Part shown: positions 47,320 through 55,468 of the stretch, piece after piece
How positions within the stretch are numbered: position 1 is the stretch's first letter
Layout: every line of letters begins with the position of its first letter
NCBI GenBank assembly: GCA_965217265.1
Contig: CBDCHP010000006.1
Location: forward strand, 76,867 to 140,866
Direction of reading: 5' to 3'
From: JAGRGG01 sp965217265
GTDB taxonomy: Bacteria > Pseudomonadota > Alphaproteobacteria > Geminicoccales > Geminicoccaceae
DNA length: 64,000 bases
The notes under the pieces: model-generated
What the model saw: only the letters and a program-made list of their open reading frames with translations
Databases searched by the model: none
Told to the model about the DNA's origin: nothing
Position numbers and translations under genes: made by a program

Positions 47320-48188
47320 CGGTTCGAGATCGCCTCGGCCATCGCGACGACGCGCTTGGCCTCCATGACGTGCAGGTTCTCAACGAGCTTGCCCTCGTGG
47401 ACGACGACCCCCTTGCCCTGGTTCTGCGCCGCCTCGAACGCGGCGATCATGCCGCGCGCCTCTTCCACGTCCCGTTCTGAGGGACCGAAGGCCGCGTTCG
47501 CCGCGTCGATCTGCTTGGGGTGGATCAGCGTCTTGCCGTCGAAGCCGAGTTCGCGCCCCCCCCGACAGGAGGCGGCGTAGCCCGCCTCGTCGTCCAGGTC
47601 GAGGTAGACCCCGTCGACGACCGCGATCCGGGCCGCGCGCGCGGCCAAGAGGCAGACCCCGAGTGAGGGCAGCATCGGCAGACGGTCCCCTGTGTGCAGC
47701 GCCTGCAGGTCCTTGGTCAGGTCGGAAGTGCCGAGGACCAGGGCCGCGACGCGCGGCGCGTCGGCGATCTCCTCGGCGTGCAGGATCCCGCGCGGGGTCT
47801 CCATCATGCACATGATCGGCAGGTCGACGGCCCCGCCCGCGACGTCGAGCACGGCGCAGGCGCGGCGCACCGTGTCGGCGCTCTCGACCTTGGGCAGCAA
47901 GATCGCGTCGGCGCCGGCCGTCGCCACGGCGCGCAGGTCGGCGTGGCCCCACAGCGTGTCGAGGCCGTTCACCCGCACGATCAGTTCACGGTGGCCATAA
48001 GATTCCTTGTCCCGCAGCGCCGCTCGGATCGTCTCGCGGGCGCCGCGCTTGGCGTCGGGAGCGACCGCGTCCTCCAAATCGAGGATGAGCGCGTCCGCCG
48101 GCAGCGACTTGCCCTTCTCCAGGGCGCGGGCGTTCGAGCCCGGCATGTAGAGGACGCTGCGGCGGGGGCGGGCGTGGGTGGTGTGCAT
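47316..48188 (-). CDS. HpcH/HpaI-type CoA ester lyase (malyl/citramalyl-CoA lyase-like)
   Basis: 290 residues from ATG 48188. It has RRSVLYMPGSNARALEKGKS, ALILDLEDAVAPDAK, ILLPKVESADTV, METPRGILHAEEI (metal-binding Glu) and VLGTSDLTKDL (Asp), as in CitE-like and malyl-CoA lyases that cleave 3-hydroxyacyl-CoA esters. The exact substrate is undecided. Operon with the threonine aldolase. Confidence 0.9.
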   Translation of the reverse strand: MHTTHARPRRSVLYMPGSNARALEKGKSLPADALILDLEDAVAPDAKRGARETIRAALRDKESYGHRELIVRVNGLDTLWGHADLRAVATAGADAILLPKVESADTVRRACAVLDVAGGAVDLPIMCMMETPRGILHAEEIADAPRVAALVLGTSDLTKDLQALHTGDRLPMLPSLGVCLLAARAARIAVVDGVYLDLDDEAGYAASCRGGRELGFDGKTLIHPKQIDAANAAFGPSERDVEEARGMIAAFEAAQNQGKGVVVHEGKLVENLHVMEAKRVVAMAEAISNR

Positions 48189-48226
48189 CGTTCGCGGGTC
48201 CGGATGGTGTCGTTCGGCGACGCCTT

Positions 48227-48502
48227 CTAGCGCAGCGCCGCCCGCGGTGCGAGGGGTCGATGCGCGCCCGACCGCGCCTCCGCCCAATCGGGGGCCGGAG
48301 CGGCGGGCGCCTCGGCCACGACGACGTGCGGCTGCCAGGCTAAGCGCCCAATCTCGGCGGCGGCGGCCTCCCGCCCGATCCCGGCGTCGTCGAGCAGGCG
48401 CGGGTCGATCCGTTGCAGCCGCCGCAGGTGGTCGTGGGTGACGGCCCGGCCGTGCCAGCGGCCCAGGCCGCGGACGAGGGCGTTGAGCACGGGAACCAGC
48501 AT
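48227..48502 (-). CDS. DUF1127 domain small protein
   Basis: 91 residues from ATG 48502. The central DHLRRLQRIDPRLLDDAGIG is the DUF1127 (YjiS-like) Arg-rich motif; an Ala/Pro-rich tail follows. Some DUF1127 proteins bind RNA and affect phosphate or stress metabolism in alphaproteobacteria. It is divergent from a LacI-type regulator, with a phased repeat/operator array in between. Confidence 0.82.
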   Translation of the reverse strand: MLVPVLNALVRGLGRWHGRAVTHDHLRRLQRIDPRLLDDAGIGREAAAAEIGRLAWQPHVVVAEAPAAPAPDWAEARSGAHRPLAPRAALR

Positions 48503-48533
48503 GGGATTGCTCCTCGGTAGGGGTCCTGGATCG

Positions 48534-48573
48534 TTCTGAACGCATTCTGAATGCTTTCTGAATGCATTCAGAA
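48534..48573. promoter_or_regulatory. Phased TTCTGAANGC repeats with an 18-bp perfect palindrome (candidate operator)
   Basis: TTCTGAACGC, TTCTGAATGC and TTCTGAATGC start at 48534, 48545 and 48556 (11-bp period, one helical turn). The last joins an inverted copy to form TTCTGAATGCATTCAGAA (48556-48573). It lies between the divergent DUF1127 and LacI-family genes, so it is a strong candidate binding site for that regulator. Confidence 0.7.
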
Positions 48574-48655
48574 TGGGCTTCAATGTAGCCGGTTTTCTAG
48601 ATCGATCAAGATCGCCGCGCTTGTTTTTTGCCGCCCGATTGGCGAGGGATGCGGC

Positions 48656-49726
48656 GTGAACGACAAGAACGCCTCCCGCCCGACCCTGCTCGACGTCGCC
48701 CGCGCCGCCGGGGTCTCGCGTACGACGGCGTCCAACGCCTTCAACCGGCCGGACCAGCTCTCCAAGCGGCTGCGCGACCATGTGCTCGATCGGGCGCAAG
48801 CATTGGGCTACGCCGGCCCCGATCCGCTGGCGCGGATGCTGCGGCGTGGGACGACGCGCACGATCGGCCTCCTGTTCAGCGACAGCCTGTCCTACGCGGT
48901 CAGCGATCCTGCCGCCGTCGCGATGCTACGGGGCGTGGCGGAAGCCTGCGAGAAGCACGCGGCGGGGCTGCTGCTGTTGCCGCTCGACCGGCCGGAGACG
49001 GGCGACGACGCCGTGACGCGCGCCGCCGTCGACGGGTTCATCGTCTACTGCTTCGCCGGCAGTGAGCCGCCCTTGACGAGCGTCCGCCGCCGCAACCTTC
49101 CCGTCGTCGCGGTCGACTTCGATGGCATGGCGGACGCGCCGATCATCCTGGTCGACGACCGTGGCGGTGCCAGGGCGGCGGGCCGCCACGTCGCCGACCT
49201 CGGCCACCGCCGGGTTGCGATCCTCGCCCTCGACACCGGCCACGGCAAGGGGCCCGGGCCGGTGGCGCCCGAGCGGCTGGCCCGGCTCGACTTCATCACC
49301 GAGCGTGAGCGGATCGCCGGCTACGTAGAGGGACTGCGTTCGGGGGGCGTGGCGGCGGAAGTCGCCGTCTACGAGGAACCGTCGAACGCGCCCGGGGCGG
49401 CGGCGGCGCTCGCGCGCACGATCCTCACCGCCGTGCCGCGGCCGACTGCGATCCTCGCGATGAGCGACCAGTTGGCGCTCGGCGTCCTGCAGGCGGCGTC
49501 ATCGTTGGGCCTCGCCGTACCGGGGGACTTGAGCGTCGTCGGCTTCGACGACGCGCCGGTCGCGGTCCACACCAACCCGCCGCTCACGACTGTCCGCCAG
49601 CCGCTGGGCGAGAAGGGTCGGCTCGCCGCCGAGACGCTGCTCACCGGTGCCAAGGGACCCATGCGCCGCGTCCTGCCGACCGAACTGGTCGTGCGTGAAA
49701 GCTCCGGGCCGGCGCCCGCGGATTGA
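48656..49726 (+). CDS. LacI-family transcriptional regulator
   Basis: 356 residues from GTG 48656, with GCGAGGG upstream. The N-terminal HTH PTLLDVARAAGVSRTTASNAF is classic LacI, with the hinge helix near ADPLARMLRR-type residues. The periplasmic-binding-like effector domain contains VGFDDAPVAVHTNPPLTTVRQP. The effector is probably a sugar or similar small molecule. It may bind the palindrome 85-120 bp upstream and regulate itself and DUF1127. Confidence 0.93.
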   Translation: MNDKNASRPTLLDVARAAGVSRTTASNAFNRPDQLSKRLRDHVLDRAQALGYAGPDPLARMLRRGTTRTIGLLFSDSLSYAVSDPAAVAMLRGVAEACEKHAAGLLLLPLDRPETGDDAVTRAAVDGFIVYCFAGSEPPLTSVRRRNLPVVAVDFDGMADAPIILVDDRGGARAAGRHVADLGHRRVAILALDTGHGKGPGPVAPERLARLDFITERERIAGYVEGLRSGGVAAEVAVYEEPSNAPGAAAALARTILTAVPRPTAILAMSDQLALGVLQAASSLGLAVPGDLSVVGFDDAPVAVHTNPPLTTVRQPLGEKGRLAAETLLTGAKGPMRRVLPTELVVRESSGPAPAD

Positions 49727-50030
49727 GCGGCCCCTCCGCTACCCCGGCAGGACGTACTGCGCTAGGCCGTCGGCGGGGTGAAGGGCGAGGAAAGCGAGCG
49801 TGACGAGGGTCACGAACCACGCACACCGCCAGTAATGGCTTATCGACATGATCATTCCGCTCAACAAGCGCCCTCGGGTCACACGCCTTCGGGCTTTCAC
49901 TAGGTTGTACAGGGACAATACTACGCAATCGTTGCGGGAGTGATGTGCGTATTGCCACAACTTCGTTAAAGATTGGTTCGCACCCCGTCGTCTTTTCAGA
50001 CGGCGCGACAATTTTGCCGATACGTCGCCC
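49727..50030. other. 304-bp gap between convergent LacI and esterase genes
   Basis: Nothing conserved is evident. A minus-strand frame at 49739-49855 could encode a 38-residue peptide with one hydrophobic helix (WFVTLVTLAFLALHPADG), but its ribosome site is weak. The segment 49860-49990 is AT-richer than average. No T-tract terminator is seen. Confidence 0.4.
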
Positions 50031-50855
50031 TCAGCCCCGACCCGCCCGCGGCGCCGCCTCGAACCATTCCAGCGCCATCTCCGCCCAGGCCTCGGGCACG
50101 CCGTGCCCGCCGGAATGGAGCGCGAACGCGAGGTCGCCCGCGGCGCAGTCGGTCCAGTCCTTGCGCCAGAACGGTTCCGTCGTGTCGTGCCGGCCGGCCC
50201 TGGCGCCGCAGCCGTCGATCTTGCGCCACAGCTTGAGCCCCTCGTAGATGTCGCCCTGCTCGGCCGGGCCGCCGCGCAACAGCCGGCCTTCGAGCGGCAC
50301 GGTCGTGTCCGAGAAACCGTGCGCGTGGAGGAGCCGGACCGGCGCGGCGCAGCCGCTCGGGTAGGGGCGCCAGAAGCCGCCGGCGACGGGGGCGTAAGCC
50401 GCGGCGGTGTCGGGGGCGGTGCAGGCGACGTCCCAGACCATCGAGCCGCCGCGCGAGAAGCCCGCCATCAAGACGCGGCCCCGGTTGAAACCGAAGCGCG
50501 CCGCCGCGCCGTTCAGGACCGCGCTTAAGAAAGCGACGTCGTCGCGGGCGTGCTCCCGCCCGTCGTCCACCGCCCAGTTGGTGCCCCGGTTGGGGCCGAG
50601 CGGCAGACCCTGCGGCGCCACCACGGCGTAGCCGCGGGCGAGGAAGGTCGAAGCGAAGCCGGCCCGCAGCACGTCCGCGGCGTCGCCGTTGTAGCCGTGC
50701 AGGAAGATCATGACCGGCGGCGGCGCGTTTCCGGCCTCCGGCAGCACGACGCGGTATTCGTCGCCTGCAATGATGCAGGGTGCCCCGGCCCCAGGGCAGG
50801 CGGCGGCGGCGGTGGCCCAGAAGAGACCGATCAGGCCGGCGAGGAGACGGGGCAT
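50031..50855 (-). CDS. Secreted PHB-depolymerase/LpqC-like esterase
   Basis: 274 residues from ATG 50855. The signal peptide RLLAGLIGLFWATAAAAC precedes an alpha/beta hydrolase with oxyanion strand PPVMIFLHGYNGDA, nucleophile elbow VLMAGFSRGGSMVW (Ser) and the late LHSGGHGVP (His). Several cysteines suggest disulfides. Resembles LpqC/poly(3-hydroxybutyrate) depolymerase-type esterases such as feruloyl esterases; substrate unknown. Confidence 0.88.
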   Translation of the reverse strand: MPRLLAGLIGLFWATAAAACPGAGAPCIIAGDEYRVVLPEAGNAPPPVMIFLHGYNGDAADVLRAGFASTFLARGYAVVAPQGLPLGPNRGTNWAVDDGREHARDDVAFLSAVLNGAAARFGFNRGRVLMAGFSRGGSMVWDVACTAPDTAAAYAPVAGGFWRPYPSGCAAPVRLLHAHGFSDTTVPLEGRLLRGGPAEQGDIYEGLKLWRKIDGCGARAGRHDTTEPFWRKDWTDCAAGDLAFALHSGGHGVPEAWAEMALEWFEAAPRAGRG

Positions 50856-51075
50856 GGGCGGGCGAACCTTCGTGCACGGCCAAGATTTGGCGTGGGCCGA
50901 GGCGGTGCTGCACCGCCCTTCCAAGCCGAGTTGGTATGGCGGGCGCGGATGTCGAGGGCTCTGCACGCAAAGGTGGGCAGCGCGCGGCACGCCAACCAGC
51001 GATACCCGCAGATGATCGATCGCTACGTCCCCGGAGCGTCCATATTGAGACGCTTCTTGTCGATGCCGATCGCTC

Positions 51076-51675
51076 TCAAGTGCGTGATGGAAGAAGCGTA
51101 CGCAAGCCCGAGATCAGGTCGCTGCCGCCACGCCGCGGGGCGGGATTGGTTCTCGAGTCTTCGATCAGCGCCTCGACGAATTGTGAGAGGTTTTCACGGA
51201 CAGACCCCTCGTTGGCGAGGCGCAGGCGCGTCGATCCCAAGAACGCCGAAGAAAATGGCGCCGTATAGCTCGCGGTGACCTCGCGCTCGAAGACGGGTTG
51301 AGACGTTTTCTGTTCAACGAGCCGATAGAAGATGCGCGAGGTCACCTCCATGCCAAATCCGAACACCGGCTGCTTGACCTCGCGCAGTTCGGCCGAAAGA
51401 ACGTAGTCTCCCGTACCCGCGGCGAGCAGCGTGTGCACGGCTAAAGTGCGCCGCAGCGCCTCGGCGAAGTCGGTGTTGGAGACCTCGCTGGTCCAAAGGG
51501 CATTGGTCTCCTGTCCGCCGGCCACCGATCCAACGGTGATCCGCCCGCGCAGCGGCGAGTCCGCGTCGATCAGGGTCTGTTCTGTGACGCCGATCGCCAT
51601 CGCCTCGGGCTTGGCCCCGCTGGCGCAGGCGCTGAGACCGCCGAGCATGACGAGGACGAGACACGTACGCAGCAT
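51076..51675 (-). CDS. Hypothetical lipoprotein
   Basis: 199 residues from ATG 51675. A lipoprotein signal (LVLVMLGGLSAC) precedes a domain with ITVGSVAGGQETNALWTSEV, YVLSAELREVKQPVFGFG and SRIFYRLVEQKTSQPVFE, similar in outline to periplasmic beta-rich lipoproteins. Divergent from another lipoprotein gene with a 124-bp AT-richer spacer. I do not recognise the family. Confidence 0.75.
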   Translation of the reverse strand: MLRTCLVLVMLGGLSACASGAKPEAMAIGVTEQTLIDADSPLRGRITVGSVAGGQETNALWTSEVSNTDFAEALRRTLAVHTLLAAGTGDYVLSAELREVKQPVFGFGMEVTSRIFYRLVEQKTSQPVFEREVTASYTAPFSSAFLGSTRLRLANEGSVRENLSQFVEALIEDSRTNPAPRRGGSDLISGLRTLLPSRT

Positions 51676-51799
51676 GAGCACACCCAACGGTCGTTCCAAA
51701 CCATGCATATGGTTTAATAGTATGAACCGATTTACGCGTTCAAGTAGATTTCACTACGAAGTTTAACGCGACGAAACACGGTCAAGGGGGTGTTGCAGC

Positions 51800-52165
51800 A
51801 TGGCACGAGGCATCGCCACGATCCTGGTTCTGATGTTCGCCCTCGCGGCGTGCGGGGGACGCGAAGCACGACCCGTTGCGCAGGCTACCGCCCTCGATGA
51901 TCGGTTCAGTTGCGCGCACCTTTCGGCCGAATACGACGTCAATCGGACGCGTGCCGCCGACCTCGCGAACGAGCGTGGCGAGCAGATCCGCAACAATTTG
52001 GGGATGCTGATCGTAGCGCCCTTGTTCTTGGACCTGTCGGGTGCCGAGCGGCGGGAGATCGAAGCTTTGGCGGCGCGAAACGAACGTCTCGTCCAACTAT
52101 CGGCCGCGAAAGGCTGCGAGCCGCCGCTGTCCTCGTCTTCTTCATCATCGGCAACGGCGAAATGA
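51800..52165 (+). CDS. Small hypothetical lipoprotein
   Basis: 121 residues. Signal peptide and lipobox TILVLMFALAAC; the mature part (FSCAHLSAEYDVNRTRAADL, RNNLGMLIVAPLFLDLSGAERREIEALAARNERL) has an amphipathic, probably coiled helix, then a Ser-rich tail of eight serines. No known family. Confidence 0.78.
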   Translation: MARGIATILVLMFALAACGGREARPVAQATALDDRFSCAHLSAEYDVNRTRAADLANERGEQIRNNLGMLIVAPLFLDLSGAERREIEALAARNERLVQLSAAKGCEPPLSSSSSSSATAK

Positions 52166-52239
52166 ACCGCTCATTCGAAGCCAGCGTCAGCGACCGATGA
52201 GTGGCAAGGATGCAAGCAAAGCTCCAGGCGTAAAGCAAT

Positions 52240-52353
52240 GGCCTGAGACTGGCTTCGACGTTGAGGCCAATCTCAGACGGTAACATTTGCAAAAACAAAG
52301 AGAAAAAAGCCCGCGCGGCGAGCCTGCCTAGCGAGGCTAGGCACTGAAGCGTT
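52240..52353. repeat. Hairpin element, partial copy (centre and right arm)
   Basis: Centre CTGGCTTCGACGTTGAGGCC, then the A-rich arm TTTGCAAAAACAAAGAG and the variant tip with nested hairpin CCTAGCGAGGCTAGG and GAAGCGTT, as in the right arm at 37920-38068. The left arm is absent or degraded. It lies upstream of typA. Confidence 0.7.
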
Positions 52354-52431
52354 CACCCCACCCCGGTAGCGTTCCGCCCCCGGCCCCCCTATATAGGGGA
52401 CCGGCGCGACCCTATTTCGGACCTATACTCC

Positions 52432-54249
52432 ATGCAATTGCGCAACATCGCGATCATCGCGCACGTCGACCACGGCAAGACGACGCTCGTCGACCGGCTG
52501 CTGCAGCAGTCCGGCACGTTCCGCGACAACCAGCAGGTGGCGGAGCGGGCGATGGACAGTAACGACATCGAGCGCGAGCGCGGCATCACCATCCTCGCCA
52601 AGTGCACCTCGGTCACGTGGCACGACGTGCGGATCAACGTCGTCGACACGCCGGGCCACGCCGATTTCGGCGGCGAGGTCGAGCGCATCCTGTCGATGGT
52701 CGACAGTTGCCTCCTCCTGGTCGACGCGGCCGAGGGGCCGATGCCGCAGACCAAGTTCGTGCTCGGCAAGGCGCTGAAGCTGGGCTTGGCGCCCATCGTC
52801 GTCATCAACAAGGTCGACAAGCCCGAGCAGCGCGCCGACGAGGTGCTGAACGAGGTCTTCGACCTGTTCGCCGCCCTCGACGCCGACGAGCACCAGCTCG
52901 ACTTCCCGGTCGTCTACGCCTCGGCAAAGCAGGGCTGGGCGGTGAACGAGATGGGCGACGAGCGGGGCGACATGACACCCCTGTTCGAGTTGATCCTCCG
53001 CCACGTCCCGGCCCCGGTCGGCGATCCGGGGGCGCCGTTCGCCATGCTGGCGACGACGCTGGAGGCGAACCCCTACCTCGGCCGCCTGCTCACCGGCCGG
53101 ATCGTCGGCGGCACCTTGCGGGCGAACCAGGCGCTCAAAGCCCTGTCGCGCACCGGCGAGACGATCGAGGCCGGCCGCGCCACCAAGATCCTCGGTTTTC
53201 GCGGCCTGGAGCGGCTGCCGATCGAGGAGGCCTACGCCGGCGACATCGTCGCCATCGCCGGGTTCAACCGCGCCACCGTCGCCGACACGCTCTGCGACCC
53301 GGCGGTCGAGAAGCCGATCGCGGCGCAGCCGATCGACCCCTCGACGATCGCGATGACGTTCGGCGTCAACGACAGCGCCTATGCCGGCCAGGAGGGCACC
53401 AAGGTCACCTCGCGCCAGATCTGGGACCGCCTCAAGCGCGAGGCCGAGGGCAACGTCGCGATCGGGGTCAAGGAGAGCGAGGAGAAGGAGGCGTTCGAGG
53501 TCTCGGGCCGCGGCGAACTGCAATTGGCCGTGCTCATCGAGACCATGCGCCGCGAGGGCTTCGAACTCTCGATCTCGCGGCCGCGCGTCCTCTTCCAAGA
53601 GGAGGGCGGGCAGCGGCTGGAGCCGATCGAGGAGGTCGTGATCGACGTCGACGAGGAGCATACCGGCGCCGTCGTCGAGAAGCTGACCGCGAGGAAGGGC
53701 GATCTGATCGAGATGCGCCCGGCGGGGGCCGGCAAGCAGCGCCTCGTCTTCCACAGCCCATCCAGGGCCTTGATCGGCTACCACGGCGAGTTCCTGACCG
53801 ACACGCGCGGCACGGGCGTGATGAACCGCCTGTTCCACGGCTACGCCCCCTACAAGGGGCCGATCAACCAGCGCTACACGGGCGTCCTCGTCTCCAGCGA
53901 GCAGGGCGAGGCCGTCGCGTATGCCTTATGGAACCTCGAAGCCCGCGGGCCGATGTTCGTCGATCCCGGCGCCAAGGTCTACACCGGCATGATCATCGGC
54001 GAGCACACCCGCGGCAACGACTTGGAGGTCAACCCCTTGAAGGGCAAGAAGCTCTCCAACGTCCGCGCCGCCGGCAAGGACGACGCCGTGGCGCTCACCC
54101 CGCCGATCCGGATGACGCTGGAAAAGGCGATCGCCTACATCGCCGACGACGAACTGGTCGAGATCACGCCCGCGTCGATCCGTCTGCGCAAGCGCCACCT
54201 CGACCCGAACGAGCGCAAGCGCGCGTCGCGCCGGGCGGAGGTGGCGTAG
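52432..54249 (+). CDS. typA: Translational GTPase TypA/BipA
   Basis: 605 residues. G1 AHVDHGKTTLVDRLL, the switch RERGITILAKCTSV, G3 DTPGHADFGGEVER and G4 VINKVDKPEQRADEV are intact, followed by the EF-G-like domains and TypA-specific C terminus (NVRAAGKDDAVALTPPIRMTLEKAIAYI). It assists ribosome assembly and stress or cold growth. Full length. Confidence 0.97.
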   Translation: MQLRNIAIIAHVDHGKTTLVDRLLQQSGTFRDNQQVAERAMDSNDIERERGITILAKCTSVTWHDVRINVVDTPGHADFGGEVERILSMVDSCLLLVDAAEGPMPQTKFVLGKALKLGLAPIVVINKVDKPEQRADEVLNEVFDLFAALDADEHQLDFPVVYASAKQGWAVNEMGDERGDMTPLFELILRHVPAPVGDPGAPFAMLATTLEANPYLGRLLTGRIVGGTLRANQALKALSRTGETIEAGRATKILGFRGLERLPIEEAYAGDIVAIAGFNRATVADTLCDPAVEKPIAAQPIDPSTIAMTFGVNDSAYAGQEGTKVTSRQIWDRLKREAEGNVAIGVKESEEKEAFEVSGRGELQLAVLIETMRREGFELSISRPRVLFQEEGGQRLEPIEEVVIDVDEEHTGAVVEKLTARKGDLIEMRPAGAGKQRLVFHSPSRALIGYHGEFLTDTRGTGVMNRLFHGYAPYKGPINQRYTGVLVSSEQGEAVAYALWNLEARGPMFVDPGAKVYTGMIIGEHTRGNDLEVNPLKGKKLSNVRAAGKDDAVALTPPIRMTLEKAIAYIADDELVEITPASIRLRKRHLDPNERKRASRRAEVA

Positions 54250-54260
54250 GCGGTGACGTT

Positions 54261-55205
54261 CTAAAAGAAGTCGTCGCCGGTGAGGCCGGTGACGCCGAAG
54301 ACGCCGAGGCTGTGTGGGCCACCACTGCCGATCAAGTCGGTGACGTCGATCGTGGTCGATGCCGCGGTGGCACCTTCGTGCGTGACCTTGCCCACGCTCA
54401 CGTAGGTGTCGCCGTTGTCGAGCACACCGTTGTGGTTGCTGTCGAGGTCGGAGAAGCCCCAAATAAATGTATCTGTAGGAACAGGTCTTCAATCAATATT
54501 GTCGGTATGTTGAGCCCTGTAGTTAATTTTATCCTACCCGTGGACAAAGTCCCCGATTACGTCATGTCCGCCGTAACGAGTAAATTCCTCGGTATCATCG
54601 AAGGATGCTCCGTAAACGAACTCGTCCTGTCCCGGCCCGCCGAAGAGAATGTCGTCGCCTCGTTCGCCGTTGAGCCGATCGTTGCCGGTGCCGCCGTAGA
54701 GGCGGTCGTTGCCGGTAGTGATGCCATCGTCGCCGGTGATGTCGTCGTTGCCGGCGGCGCCGTAGAGGCGGTCGTCGCCGCCATCGCCCCGAATGCGGTC
54801 GTCGCCCCCTTTGCCGGCCAGGACGTTGGTTCGATCATCGCCCCGGATCAAGTCGGCAACCTGAGTACCGTCGACGTTCTCGATGTTGTGGATGATGTCC
54901 TTGCCGGCGACGCTCGTTTCGGCGACCCCCCGGTTCGAGTAGCGATCCAAATCGATACTGACGCCGTAGAAGCTCGTGCCGAGCGTGGTGATGCCGCCAT
55001 AGTCGAGCTTGTCGATGCCGGCACCCCCGTCGATGACGTCGCGGCCGTAGCCGCCGTAGAAGAGGTCGTTGCCGGCCCCGCCGTAGAGCGTGTCGTTGCC
55101 GGCGTAGCCGCTGAGCACGTCGCTGCCGCCGCGCCCGTAGAGCGTGTCGGCGGCCCTGGTGCCGGTGATGCTGTCGTCGCCGTTCGTGCCATACTTGATT
55201 GCCAT
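54261..55205 (-). pseudogene. RTX calcium-binding repeat protein with two in-frame nonsense codons
   Basis: From ATG 55205 the frame encodes repeated nonapeptides (YGGAGNDLFYGGYGRDVIDG and similar) ending ...DVIGDFVHG at TAG 54534-54536. The same frame continues as DKINYRAQHTDNID, hits TGA at 54489-54491, then reads PTDTFIWGFSDLDSNHNGVL with an EF-hand-like loop and ends TAG 54261-54263; total 315 codons. Both stops could be C-to-T changes of CAG and CGA. The product would be a small type I secreted Ca-binding protein; no HlyBD-type exporter is nearby. The truncated 223-residue form may still be made. Confidence 0.78.
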
Positions 55206-55363
55206 GAGGGTGTGTCCTCTGCGTGAATGACGGCGGATACTAAGATCGACTTTGAAACGAAGTAAAGAGCTTTTCTGCGCAGCTTTACATCAAGTATTGA
55301 CGAATTGCGCTTGCTATAGCCCCGCGCCCGATCGACCGCCGACGCGGTCCCTCCGAGGACGAC

Positions 55364-55406
55364 AAAAAAGTCCCGTGCGGGAACGGAGCGGCGGTTCCCG
55401 CACGGG
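55364..55406 (-). terminator. Intrinsic terminator downstream of the catalase gene
   Basis: On the minus strand CCCGTGCGGGAAC and its exact complement (13-bp arms at 55372-55384 and 55394-55406) form a stem with a 9-nt loop, followed by ACTTTTTT. It lies 62 bp after the catalase stop. Confidence 0.88.
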
Positions 55407-55468
55407 GCTCTGGTCGATGCGCGGGGCGGCGAGAGACGCCGCCCCACGGCGGCCGTTTTGGGCCGGGC

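Noticed and set aside
54534..55205. Repetitive GC-rich tract resembling a CRISPR or tandem array
   Set aside because: The periodicity comes from RTX nonapeptide codons; repeats are short and contiguous, with no unique spacers. No CRISPR array or cas gene is present in the window.
52602..55226. 874-codon plus-strand frame across typA and the RTX gene
   Set aside because: It reads typA in another frame and the RTX repeats antisense; no family features. A by-product of high GC.
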